From contig NC_134509.1 of NCBI RefSeq assembly GCF_027942865.1, positions 34,522,197-34,586,196 on the forward strand: DNA of 64,000 bases. Direction: 5' to 3'. Positions 47,301 to 57,900 of this stretch are shown piece by piece. Position 1 is the stretch's first letter. The number at the start of each line of letters is the position of its first letter. The position numbers and the translations under genes were made by a program. The notes under the pieces were generated by a model, which worked only from the letters and a program-made list of their open reading frames with translations, was not told the origin of the DNA and did not search any database. This stretch comes from Odontesthes bonariensis. Lineage: Eukaryota; Chordata; Actinopteri; Atheriniformes; Atherinopsidae.

Positions 47301-48921
47301 ATACTATTGCTACAAATTTATCAGAGATGAAAAAGTGTGGTGCGGTGTCAGTACTCCTTGAAGTAGACACCACATTTAAAAACCAAAAAGATTTAATGTA
47401 ACTAAATTTAATATAACTAAGTTAAAAGTTTCTAATAACTTCATGATACCTGTAAGAACAAAAGACGTAATGACATGAAAAAATGAATTTATAGAATATT
47501 GCATATGATGAGATCTGCCCATCTCATGTGCACCTCACACCTGTACAGGACTTTACAAAGCTATTTGTAGGCAATCGTTTTGTAGAAGAGATGAGAATTA
47601 TACAGATATGAAATTCATCTATATGTGTTTTTACCCATTTATCGATGTCACGAGTCATTCCAGGCCAATAAAAACGCAGAAAAATGGCATCTCGCGTTTT
47701 TTTCTGGCCAGTGTGACCTCCTGAGGCGCTTGCGTGGAAATCCAAGAAAACTGCATTGGCTTCTTCGGCACCACAGACAACTTTTATTTTAGTATTTTTT
47801 CCTGGTCCTTTCAAGTAGAACAGGCTTTCTCCTAGAAAAAATTGTCATACGATGTAAACACTTACTTTTGAGCAATGGTACACAGTAATAAGTTGTTGCA
47901 AGAAGTTGTTGAAAGAAGAATATTTTATGTCTACTGCTCACAAAATTAAAAGGGGACACAAAAGTAACACAATGCTAGATCACAATTAACTAAATCACCA
48001 CAATCACAAAGGTGTGACTGATTCCAAGTTACATTGTTCTATTTAGGTGTTCCCTTTATTTTTTTGAGCAGTGTATATAAGTGTAGGCCATATGTAATAA
48101 CAATAAATATTTATAACAGTGCAATATCCACTTATATAGACATTTACATCTATTTATGGAGTTCAGATAATGTCAATTTATAAGTGTTGTAGTCACCAAC
48201 GTCATATCATCCATGTATGCTCTAATTGGTGTAAGGCGTGGCATGCGCCTTACACCAATTACACCTGACGTCTCTCTCCACCTACAACCCACTTGGAAGC
48301 TCTAATAATTATCTCCATCGACATTGTAAATAAAATAATTTATACATTTATCAACATGCCATTGTCTACCATATGTCTTTGTTAAAGAACATAATACAAA
48401 GTATTTCAGCATGAGAGCACGTATTTTTAATATGTGACAACTAAATCTCTGTCGTTTGTAACAAAGCAAACTGAAATTGCGGTAAATATTCGGCTAGTAA
48501 TGATCATTGTAGTTGGGGATATACACCTTCCTCAGTCGAAATAAATGCCATGTGGGGGCATTGGAGACCCAGCCAACATGGCGGCCGCGCTGATACGTCT
48601 GCTCCAATAGACAGCGTCAGTCTATGAGGCGTCTAAGTATATTATGTCTATGGTTCTAGCCCAAGAGAATCGGTCCGTGCCCCTATCCTTCACTGAATCG
48701 CGTATCCACCTCATAGTCATGTTCTTTCCAGTGTCAGTAGCCATGTAGTCTTCCTGTGAGTGATAATATAATAACTAATAATATACAAAATAATACTAAC
48801 CTTCAACTTGATAATTTGAAGCTTTGCGACGAAGATCACTCTTTTGAGGTTTTGACAAACCACTGTCATATGAACCATGGACTTTGTATTGAAAAATACA
48901 ACGGAAAAGCTCAGGATCCAT
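44348..48921 (-). CDS. Ginger integrase (DDE transposase) with repeat-encoded tail
   Basis: Exons: 48801-48921 (start MDPELFRCIFQYKVHG), 47635-47831, 46941-47012, 46553-46786, 46349-46455, 46085-46253 and 45993 down to about 44,348. Each junction has GT/AG sites and keeps frame. The H2C2 zinc-binding module is DFHASASGGHTG, YWPGMTRDIDKW, then CAVCQ. Catalytic Asp lies in ELIGMDLIGKL, the second in RILTDQGTEFVN, and Glu in YHPQTNGLVERMNGTIQ, a DD35E-type triad. An SH3-like C-terminal region follows (VGQKVLRQNVRS, KLEPNFLGPLEII, DHLKHFK). The last exon continues into a 21-bp array encoding TTSP(L/P)AA. A 1-nt deletion near 45,575 breaks this tail, but the catalytic core is open throughout. Retrovirus-type integrases join transposon ends to target DNA. 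Confidence 0.85.
44373..45594. repeat. 21-bp minisatellite, about 58 copies, in coding sequence
   Basis: The unit GAGGTGGTAGCAGCTAGAGG plus T varies mainly at two sites (GCA/TCA... and AGA/GGA). On the minus strand in the integrase frame it encodes the heptapeptide TTSPLAA or TTSPPAA. All units are 21 bp except one of 20 bp near 45,570-45,590. The opposite strand reads VVAARGE repeats, which is a shadow. Confidence 0.92.
47932..48075. mobile_element. Short Tc1/mariner-type MITE
   Basis: TACTGCTCACAAAATTAAAA at 47932 and TTTATTTTTTTGAGCAGTGTA ending at 48075 are imperfect inverted ends with outer TA. The end sequence (ACTGCTCAAAAAAATAAAGG type) is common in fish. It lies in an intron of the Ginger gene. 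Confidence 0.65.
48224..48260. repeat. Perfect 15-bp hairpin
   Basis: AATTGGTGTAAGGCG (48224-48238) and CGCCTTACACCAATT (48246-48260) with a 7-nt loop, in the first intron of the integrase gene. Confidence 0.9.
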
Positions 48922-49281
48922 CTTTTACTGTGTTGATAAGTACACTGACCACAACCAGGATGAAAAGAATCAAATTGAGTAGTTACCTTTGCACCACTAT
49001 GGCGAATCATGCCCTGTATTGGTTAATTTTATTTATGTCCCGCCTCCTTCGTGTTACCGAATCCCATTTATGCTTCACTTTGTATTTGTAACGTGTTTAT
49101 AATTTGTGTATTTCGATTTTAAATTAAATTGTGTCAAAAATATTACACACTCAAGCATTGTGTATCTTTGTTGAAGTAATTATATAATTTATTTAGTAGA
49201 AAAATACATATTATAATGAATGCAATTATAGACCCACAAACAGAAATACAGCTGTTAATTAAAATATCAATGTCTAATATG
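48922..49281. other. 5' flank of the Ginger gene
   Basis: Upstream of the first assigned ATG on the minus strand. An extra upstream exon is possible: MIRHSGAK followed by a GTAACT donor near 48,987-49,010. No promoter motif was assigned. Confidence 0.4.
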
Positions 49282-49984
49282 TGTCACAGTGTCAGGTCAA
49301 GTGTTTTTTTTTTGTCTCGTCTCCATGTCATGTCTCGTAATTTCCTGTTTTATTTTGAAAGATTAACTCTCCTCTCGTTTCAGGTCACTTGCTTTTCCTC
49401 TCGTGTTCCAGTCTAGTCCCATGAATGATTCCACCTGTTCCCTGTTAACCCTGTGTGTATAAGAGTCTGCGTCTCCCCTGGCTTGTCTTGTGCCAGTGTG
49501 TCGTGTTGTTCCCAACGTGCTTCACTCTCGCCTTTGATAAACCATAGTCCATGTACCAAGCCATTGTTCTGATCAATTCCTCGCTAAGACAGTTTTTGTT
49601 TTTTGATTACTTTAATAACATAGCCTTGATAAAGCATAGTTTAAGTTTTATAGCGTTCTTGCTTTTTCCTCCAAGTGGAGTGATCTTTTGTTTGGATAAG
49701 ATTTCATGTTATAGTTTTTTTGTTTTCCTCCGACGCAGGGAGTTACTTTAAGTTAAAATATTAAAGTTTGATAATCTTTTTGTTTTCCTCATTAGTGGAG
49801 TGATTATTATTTTGATAAATTTTCATAGATATACTTCTCTCATTTTGGGAGAAGTATATATATTATTGATAACTTATATAGTCTGTTTTGTTCTCTCTTG
49901 GAGAGTTTTTGGAAACACCTGCTCCTCCAAATAAAGCTTGTGGACATCACCTAATCCTGCGTCTTGCATTCCCTGGGTGTGAAA
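49282..49984 (+). mobile_element. Solo LTR inside the Ginger element, 5-bp TSD
   Basis: Starts TGTCACAGTGTCAGG and ends CTGGGTGTGAAA (the last bases are decayed from TGACA), flanked by ATATG at 49277-49281 and 49985-49989. It is the reverse-orientation relative of the LTR at 34551-35297 (shared TTTCAGGTCACTTG..CTCTCGT, AAGAGTCTGCGTCTCC). AATAAAG occurs at about 49930. It inserted after the Ginger element was in place. Confidence 0.87.
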
Positions 49985-50271
49985 ATATGCATCTTTAGGA
50001 CAGCAATCACATAAAAAAAAAGTGTATAATTTGTATTATTAAACTTTACAAACAAACCACATTTAATCGTATTTTCATGTATTCATGTTTATTGATCCTC
50101 ACATTGGACTAATAAATAAAAAAATTGTGAAATTAACAGTCCAGCAGTAAATAAACTCCGCTAAACATTGTTCATCAGAATTTATCATGACATCAATAAA
50201 TCTGAATTCTAAATATATTATCAAAATAAATTATAAACAAAATGAAAAAAAAAAAAATACCTAACAAACCT

Positions 50272-52186
50272 TTTGCCAAAATATGCACCCCCTGCTAACT
50301 CAGAGAATAAGTGAGTTAAGAATGATATAACCTTTTGTACATAATCAGACATGTCCTCTGAGCTGTTGGTGTGAGTTTCATATCATTTGGAGAATATTTG
50401 GTGAAAATAGACAGGGGGTGCAAATATCGGCAGGCTCAGAATCCTTATTGCCAAAATATGCACCCCCTGCTAACTCAGAGAAGTAGAGAGTTAAGAATGA
50501 TATAACCTTTTGTACATAGTCAGACATGTCCTCTGAGTTGTTGGTGTGAGTTTCATATCATTTGGAGAATATTTGGTGAAAATAGACGGGGTGCAAATAT
50601 CGGCAGGCTCAGAATCCTTATTGCCAAAATATGCACCCCCTGCTAACTCAGAGAATAAGTGAGTTAAGAATGATATAACCTTTTATACATAATCAGACAT
50701 GTCCTCTGAGCTGTTGGTGTGAGTTTCATATCATTTGGAGAATATTTGGTGAAAATAGACAGGGGGTGCAAATATCGGCAGGCTCAGAATCCTTATTGCC
50801 AAAATATGCACCCCCTGCTAACTCAGAAAATAAGTGAGTTAAGAATGATATAACCTTTTGTACATAATCAGACATGTCCTCTGAGCTGTTGGTGTGAGTT
50901 TCATATCATTTGGAGAATATTTGGTGAAAATAGACAGGGGGTGCAAATATCGGCAGGCTCAGAATCCTTATTGCCAAAATATGCACCCCCTGCTAACTCA
51001 GAGAACAAGTGAGTTAAGAATGATATAACCTTTTGTACATAATCAGACATGTCCTCTGAGCTGTTGGTGTGAGTTTCATATCATTTGGAGAATATTTGGT
51101 GAAAATAGACAGGGGGTGCAAATATCGGCAGGCTCAGAATCCTTATTGCCAAAATATGCACCCCCTGCTAACTCAGAGAAGTAGAGAGTTAAGAAAGATA
51201 TAACCTTTTGTACATAGTCAGACATGTCCTCTGAGTTGTTGGTGTGAGTTTCATATCATTTGGAGAATATTTGGTGAAAATAGACAGGTTGGAAATATCA
51301 GAATTTGCCTTGACAAAATATGCACCCCCTCCCTATATCATATAATTAGACAGTTAAAGGTGTTATCAAATTTTCCACTTGATGATATACTGGATTGAAT
51401 TTTTTGTCTGTATCATCTAATTTGGTGTTAAAATAGAAAGGATTCTGGTGAGACTAGAACAATAGTAGGTTTATTTAGAGTATCTGAAGTATCTGAAGAG
51501 GGGGACACAAACCAAGAATCACGGTGGTGTTATTCTTTATCAATAGTTTATATTATGCATTAATATGGCCTTGCAGGTGCATAGTGATAAAATGCGTGCA
51601 GGAAAAAACAACAACAAAACATTAAGCCATAGTTAGGGAACATACAATGTATTATACACGTTCTACATATTAGTTACACTGTTTAATTTATGTATTATTA
51701 ATGAGTTTGTATGGCTACTAAAATGGCTACTGATAACCATTGTGCAATTTAAGGGAACGCAGTTATTTTCTCACTCAGACCATTTTCTATTTGCAACCAT
51801 TCCAGCGTTTCATTACTAGTTCAAACGTGTGGGTGTTACACAAGGCTAAAACTATTATTTTGTTGGTAGAAAAAGCGAGGAATGTCACCCGAAACTGCAA
51901 ACCACGAATCAGAGAACATTTTTCATTAGACAGCGTGACTGTAAAGCGTGATTGCCTCCAACGTGTTTAGATAAGGGTGTCAAAGTCGTGTTTTCTAAAA
52001 TTAATCTTCCATAAAACTCCACATTTATAGTTCATAGTTAAACAACACGATTAAATTATGAATATGTTTAAAAGTTGCCTCGCCGGTCATATTCCGTATT
52101 CTCATCGATATGCAGGAGTTTGAGCGATGCGCGTTCCCGCGACAGGGGATGCAATTCTCGGCAGGCAGGCATTTCTCGGCATAACA
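50272..52186. repeat. Right terminal inverted repeat of the Ginger element
   Basis: About six hairpin units of 175-176 bp (50272 to about 51,330) in the orientation opposite to the left array, then 857 bp of unique sequence matching the left end, ending GGCATAACA. The short frame at 51740-51970 is identical to one at 37158-37388 and only reflects the repeat. Confidence 0.9.
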
Positions 52187-52274
52187 GACTACGCTACCTG
52201 GAAATCATGTCACACAATTTCTAGTGAAGAGTTTGCGAAATCATTCGTGAATTACTCCTCGTTTGTGTATCGAA

Positions 52275-52843
52275 ATGGTGTGCACTTGCATGGTACCGGG
52301 ATGTTCAGCCAGCACGGAAAATACACGGAGTAAGTTTTCATAGATTACCCAAAGAGTTGGACTTGTGCAAAAAGCCAGGAACTTTTGGAACTGCTAGCAA
52401 TGCTAAACGCATTTGCCTGGAGGTAAGGCTTTTTTTCTAACTCGACTCTAGCAGCTACTGAGAACACACACTGATATAGTCGTCTGCTGTAAAGCAGCAC
52501 ATCTCATATGATTTGGCTGTTTACAAAGTAAATATCTTGTATGTTTTGGTCGCTTGCTGTTCTAGTGTGTCTGCCTCGCTAACTCCACTCGTCAGCAAAG
52601 TTAGCAATGTAACGTTAGACACTTTGCTATGTAGATCTAAATAAGTTCGTTATTAGCGATGTAAATCCACCATGTTTTACTGTGTTAGTCTGACGTTATT
52701 CAAATGTTTTTAACGTTGTTGAATGTATGACATTTCAGACTAAAACGACGTCGACGTCTGCTGCAGAGTTGTCCTCATCATCAGAAAACATTGAATCCCA
52801 GACAGCGCCAGACGTCAGCTGTACCTTAACCCATTCCTCGTGA
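52275..52843 (+). pseudogene. THAP-domain exons of the TTAA element
   Basis: The exon at 52275-52422 starts MVCTCMVPGCS (C..C of a THAP zinc module). After a frameshift near 52,333 it reads FHRLPKELDLCKK, the conserved F.RLP core, before a GTAAGG donor. A second exon at 52739-52843 (TKTTSTSAAELSSSSEN ... TGA) is Ser/Thr-rich. THAP domains bind DNA and are common in Kolobok and P-element transposases. No catalytic part follows. Confidence 0.6.
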
Positions 52844-53404
52844 TACATTTTGTAATATTACCATGTCTTATATGTCCTAAATGTCTTTGTCTTATATGGT
52901 CTTTACCTTATCCTTGCACTGCCTTACCTGTTTGCACTTCCATCGAGCACTTTACTGTATACTCAATCACAGGGTCAATACCTTTTTTTTTAATCGTGTG
53001 GATACTGTTGTTTGTGTGTCTTTATGTTCATGACAATTCTTATTTTGTGAATTAAAAAACAAAATGTCACTCCTTCTCTCCTGTCTCCCTTCAACAAAGT
53101 TTAGAATAGCATCATAAACTTGGAAGGAGGTAACTGATTTGCAACAAACTTATAATGCAATGTATACTTGTAATGCTTCATAATTTATAGTAATTATAGG
53201 TAGGCTATGATCACAATTCTGTCGTTTTGTCATCTGAGGTAACAGTAGCTATATTGTTCCAGTTCTTAAATGTTGGTCGTTAAATAACTCAAATACACTT
53301 GGAGCAACATTAGGCTACTAAGAACCACAACAACGTACATTTAACCATTTAATTAAATAACTACACAAACAATACAACTGTTGAATGAATGTAAAACAAG
53401 GAAA

Positions 53405-54061
53405 CTATCTCCTGAGCGTCCTCCACTTCTTGGTGCCCGCAGTACAGGCCGTCTGGAGCTGGGTAGTTCTGGTGGATAGCCTGCACGACACAAGCAGGTA
53501 ACACAACACGACGCCCTTTGCTCCTTGCAGGACCCACTCAAGAAAGTGCCGGTAGGCTGTTAGACGAAATTGTCTAGACAAAACATTGATCACAAAGTGA
53601 GTGATGGCATTTGAGCCTAGCGTGCCACAGTAGCTTGCATAACTGCAAGCTATTTGTGCAATGAACATGCCACGTTAGCGTGTTAGCAAGAGTACTCCTT
53701 GACATAGTAACAAAGAAAACAAACTTACTTTACAGAAAGACGTCCATTTGGCCCTGTAGGCTTTGGCTGTCGTTTCCAGTTGACTTTTGGTATTCTAAAG
53801 TAAGTCTCCAAGACGCCACTATCCATATGGGGTGCGAAACTCGGGTGATCAACAACACACACGTCCGTGTCATCCTCCGATTTCGTCCAGAAGAAATTGG
53901 CACCGCTGGAATTCTCGGCAGCAGACAGACTCTTGTTCTGTGTCCATTGGCGCACAGTTAGAGCACAGGCACCACCAATTCGCCCCAGCGCGAGCCATAT
54001 CTTCTTCTAAATCCCAGTCCTCCGTATTGCATCTGTCTGAGTATTCGGTACCTTCGACCAT
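53405..54061 (-). pseudogene. P2X7 C-terminal-tail-like gene, frameshifted
   Basis: Starts MVEGTEYSDRCNTEDWD and has the Cys-rich block WWCLCSNCAPMDTEQESVCC, then after a frameshift (near 53,895) CVVDHPSFAPHMDSGVLETY. A GTAAGT donor near 53,730 leads to an exon from 53573 with QFRLTAYRHFLEWVLQGAKG, and a second shift follows. This order (C.C..C.PM.TE.E..CC, HP.F, YR..AYR....W..G) is that of the intracellular ballast domain of P2X7 receptors, which also occurs as a stand-alone domain in many animal genomes. No channel part is present. Identity is by pattern, not search. Confidence 0.55.
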
Positions 54062-54189
54062 GTTAGCTGCAGCTCTCAAAAGCACTGGCACTGATCTGTG
54101 ATAGGTCTGTTAGCGCATTAGGTCCAACCCCCCTATGGGCGGTGTTGAAGGGTGGGAACTAGGCTTGTAGTCTCAACAGAAATCCACCC

Positions 54190-54261
54190 CTCTTCCACTT
54201 CCTCCTACAATGACGAAAAATGACGATTTTTGCGTCATTGTAGGAGGAAGTGTAAAGAGGT
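54190..54261. repeat. 27-bp hairpin near the right end of the TTAA element
   Basis: CTTCCTCCTACAATGACG and CGTCATTGTAGGAGGAAG are perfectly complementary, extended outward by CCTCTT/AAAGAGG with one bulge, and the loop is AT-rich. It lies 118 bp inside the right TTAA terminus. Confidence 0.85.
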
Positions 54262-54962
54262 GAATACGGATTACTCCCATCTCAGGGGGATGTGAGAGCG
54301 TGTTGCATGACCATTCAAAAGTATGACTGGGTTTCTAACAATGCAAAGCCTAATGCAAATGGGTGGAGTGTCCCTTTAATGTTCAAATGGTTTGAGAGAG
54401 GTGGTATATCCTAATCAGTTTTGGAGAATGTGTTCCCTCACCAAAAAGTTGGAAAGCATTTTAAACACATTTTGCCCACTTACTATCACATTAAGATTGC
54501 TATAAATTAATAATAATAATAATATTAATTATAATAATGTTGTTTCAATGTTTCCCAAGAGCAAGCCTACTCACATGCACCGTCATTAACGGTAGCCGTT
54601 TTCCATTAGACACTTCTAGCGAATATATCAAATATGTGACCCTGCAAGGCGAAATCAGTCGCTTTGCGCTCGATGCTATTTTGAGAAAATCCACAGTAAA
54701 CAAACTTCCGGGTTAAAATGTTGAATTTTATGTTTTCGCATAATTTGACAGTATACAGTCTACAGTTTCATATTGTGAACAAATTTCACGGAAAAACATA
54801 TGTTTTGACTGTTAAGCCCGGTGAAGATTCAACACATTAGCAGTCATTCCAGTTGTCAACGTCGCTTAAAAAGGTGATTTTCTCCTCTTCTAGCATTATC
54901 GTGGCAGGAGAACCATGCCAACTTTGGATGCAGTTATCTTAGCAATAGCAATAGCCTCAATA

Positions 54963-57900
54963 TACAATTCAATTCAATTCAATTCAAATTCAATTCAATT
55001 AAAAAATACTTTATTTATCCCAGAGGGAAATTAAATGTTGATGTAGCTCAATTAAATCAAAGAGTTATTATAGATGCTGATGGCTGTGGGCAGGAAAGAT
55101 TTCCTGTAGCGGTCCGTTTTGCATCCAAACTGAAGAAGCCTTTGACTGAAGAGACTCTGTTTTCTGATAACAGTCTCATGGAGAGGATGTTCAGGGTTGT
55201 CCATAATTCTCTTGATTTTATGCAAAATCCTTCTTTGCATTATTGTCTCCAGAGGTTCCACAGTCGTCCCCAGAACAGAACCAGCCTTCTTTATCAGGTT
55301 GTTGAGTCTTTTTAGGTCCCTGGTTCTGATGCTGCTGCCCCAACAGATGACGCAAGAGGAAATGACGCTCTCAACAACAGACTTGTAGAAGATCTGCAAC
55401 ATCTTGTTGCAAACCTTGAAGGACCTTAGCTTCCTCAAGAAGTACAGTCTGCTCTGTCCTTTCTTGTAGATTGCTTCACTGTTGTGTCTCCAGTCCAGTC
55501 TGTTGTCCACATGAACACCAAGGTATTTATATTCCTCAACCACCTCCACTTCTTCTCCCATGATGGAAACAGGGTTTGATCTGACCCTGTTTCTCCTGAA
55601 ATCTAGAATCATCTCCTTTGTTTTGTTAACATTCAAGATGAGATGATTGTTCCCACACCATGCCACAAAGCGGTCCACCAGCTCTCTGTACTCAGCTTCT
55701 TGTCCATCTCTGATACACCCGACAACTGCAGAGTCATCTGAATATTTCTGTAGATGACAGAAGTCTGACTTGTACTGGAAGTCTGAAGTGTACAGAGTGA
55801 AAAGGAATGGTGAAAGTACAGTCCCCTGTGGTGCTCCTGTGCTGCTGATCACCTGGTTAGACACACAATTCTTCAGTCTGACAAACTGTGGTCTGTTTGT
55901 CAGGTAGTCATTAATCCAGGTGATTGTTGAGGCCTCCACCTGAGTCTTCTGGAGTTTCAGACTAAGCAGATCAGGCTGGATTGTGTTAAATGCACTGGAG
56001 AAATCAAAGAACATGATCCTCACAGTGCTGCCTGCTTTATCCAGATGACAGTGGGTTTGTTGAAGCAGGTGTATGATAGCGTCTTCAACTCCAACTCCAT
56101 GGCGATAAGCAAACTGCAGGGGGTCCTGATATGTGCTGGTTTGCTTACACAGGTGGGTCAACAGGAGTCTCTCCAGGACCTTCATTATGTGGGATGTCAG
56201 TGCAACAGGTCTGTAGTCATTGATATCTGAAGGGTGAGTTTTCTTTGGTACCGGAACCAGACAGGATGTCTTCCACAACAGTGGTACCTTCTCTTGGGTC
56301 AAGCTAAGGTTGAAAAGGTGTTGCAGAATCCCACAGAGCTGCTCTGCACAGGCCTTCAGGACTCGGGGGCTGACACCATCTGGACCTGCAGCCTTGTTCC
56401 AGTTCAGTCTTTCCAACTGCCTCTTCACCTGACTTCTAGAAACAGAAAAGTGGGAGGGGGAGGCAAAGGGGACAGCAACATCTCCTGATTGGGTTGATGA
56501 CAAACTAGTGGAAGCAGAAGAATCCATGACTGAGGTGGAGGTGGAGATGTTACAGGAAAGCTGTGGGTCAGAGGAGGGTGGGATGTCTCTTTGGCTGGGA
56601 ACAGGAGGGGAGGATGGTGAGCTTGTTCCTGAACTGAACCTGTTGAAGAATGTGTTCAGCTCATTTGCTCTGTCCAGACTTCCATCCATCCGATCCTCCC
56701 TCTGCTTGAGGCCTGTGATCTTCTTCATTCCTGACCACACATCTCTGATATTGTTCCTCTGCAGTTTACTCTCAAGCTTCTTTCTATACACCTCCTTGCT
56801 CTCTCTGATCTTGACTTTGAGCTGCTTCTGTATACTCCTCAGTAACTCCCTGTCTCGCTCCCTAAAGGCTCTTTTTTTCCTGTTCAATAGTTCCTTTAGC
56901 TCACTGGTGATCCAGGGTTTGTTATTAGGGAAGCATCTCACTATTCTGGTGGGGATGGTGTTGTCCACACAGAAGTTTATATAGTCAGTCACACACTCAG
57001 TCATGGCATTAATGTCCTCTCCATGTGGCTTACAAAGAGAAATCCAATCGGTTGCATCAAAACAACCCTGTAAGGCTTCTTCAGCTTCCTCTGACCACTT
57101 TCTAACAGTCCTTTTTGTGACAGGTAGTCTCTGGACAAGGGGTTTATATGCTGAACAGAGAAAAACAAGGTTGTGATCTGATTTACCCAGGGGAGGTCTT
57201 GATTTGGAAATGTATGAATCCTTGACATTTGTGTAAAACAAATCCAATGTCTTGTTTTCTCTGGTAGAGCAGCTGACAAACTGTTGAAAAGTTGGCAGTG
57301 TAGCAGAGAGAGAGGCATGATTAAAATCACCAGATATTGCCACAAAAGAATTGGGGTGTTGAGTCTGTATCTTTGCAACAACGGAACTGATGACATCACA
57401 TGCAGTGTCGGCCACAGCTGAGGGTGGAATGTAAACAGCCACCAAAACAACACTGGTGAACTCTCTTGGCAAATAATATGGACGAAAACTTACTGCCAAT
57501 AGTTCAATGTCAGGACTGCAGATACGACTCTTCACAGTAACATGTCCTGGGTGACACCATCTGTTGTTGACAAGCACTGCCAATCCACCCCCTTTCCTTT
57601 TCCTGCTACTCTTTAAATCTCGATCTGCTCGTACAGTTAGGAAGCCCGGCAGAGAGACGCTGGAGTCGGGTATATGATCCTGTAGCCATGTCTCAGTAAA
57701 ACACATAATGCTACATTCCCGATATTCTTGCTGTGTCCTTGTCAAGGCTAGAAGTTCATCCAACTTGTTAGCTAACGATCTTACATTTCCCATGATGCAG
57801 GATGGCAGAGATGGTTTGAACTTCTTCTTTCTTTCTCTCCTCTTTGCTCCTGCTCTACATCCACGACGCCTCCTTTTCAATTCCAGTGGGATTTCTGGCT

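Larger units (their letters stand above)
36938..52186 (-). mobile_element. Ginger-type DNA transposon, 15,249 bp
   Basis: Starts TGTTATGGCGAGAAATGCC and ends in the inverse (GGCATTTCTCGGCATAACA), flanked by a perfect 4-bp duplication GACT (36934-36937 and 52187-52190). The terminal inverted repeats are long (left 2.7 kb, right 1.9 kb) and contain subterminal tandem arrays. The interior carries, on the minus strand, exons for a DDE integrase with an H2C2 zinc module, a Ulp1/C48 protease and a PHD finger. TGT...ACA ends, Gypsy-like integrase with introns, and added Ulp1 and PHD domains are described for Ginger1 transposons. A solo LTR, a Tc1-type MITE and simple repeats are nested inside. Confidence 0.88.
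36723..54379 (+). mobile_element. TTAA-bounded Kolobok-like element, split by a 15-kb insertion
   Basis: TTAAAGGAACATTCCACC at 36723 is inversely repeated as GGTGGAGTGTCCCTTTAA ending at 54379, both bounded by TTAA. Removing the Ginger element (36938-52186 plus one GACT) leaves about 2.4 kb. That remainder encodes a THAP domain (52275-52422, plus), a DNA-binding module common in Kolobok elements, and a P2X7-tail-like gene on the minus strand. A Kolobok transposase core was not recognised, so the superfamily call rests on TTAA plus THAP. Confidence 0.6.

Noticed and set aside
36938..52186. Maverick/Polinton or viral element
   Set aside because: Integrase plus cysteine protease and long inverted repeats suggested it, but there is no DNA polymerase B, packaging ATPase or capsid, the TSD is 4 bp rather than 6 bp, and the genes have introns and a PHD finger.
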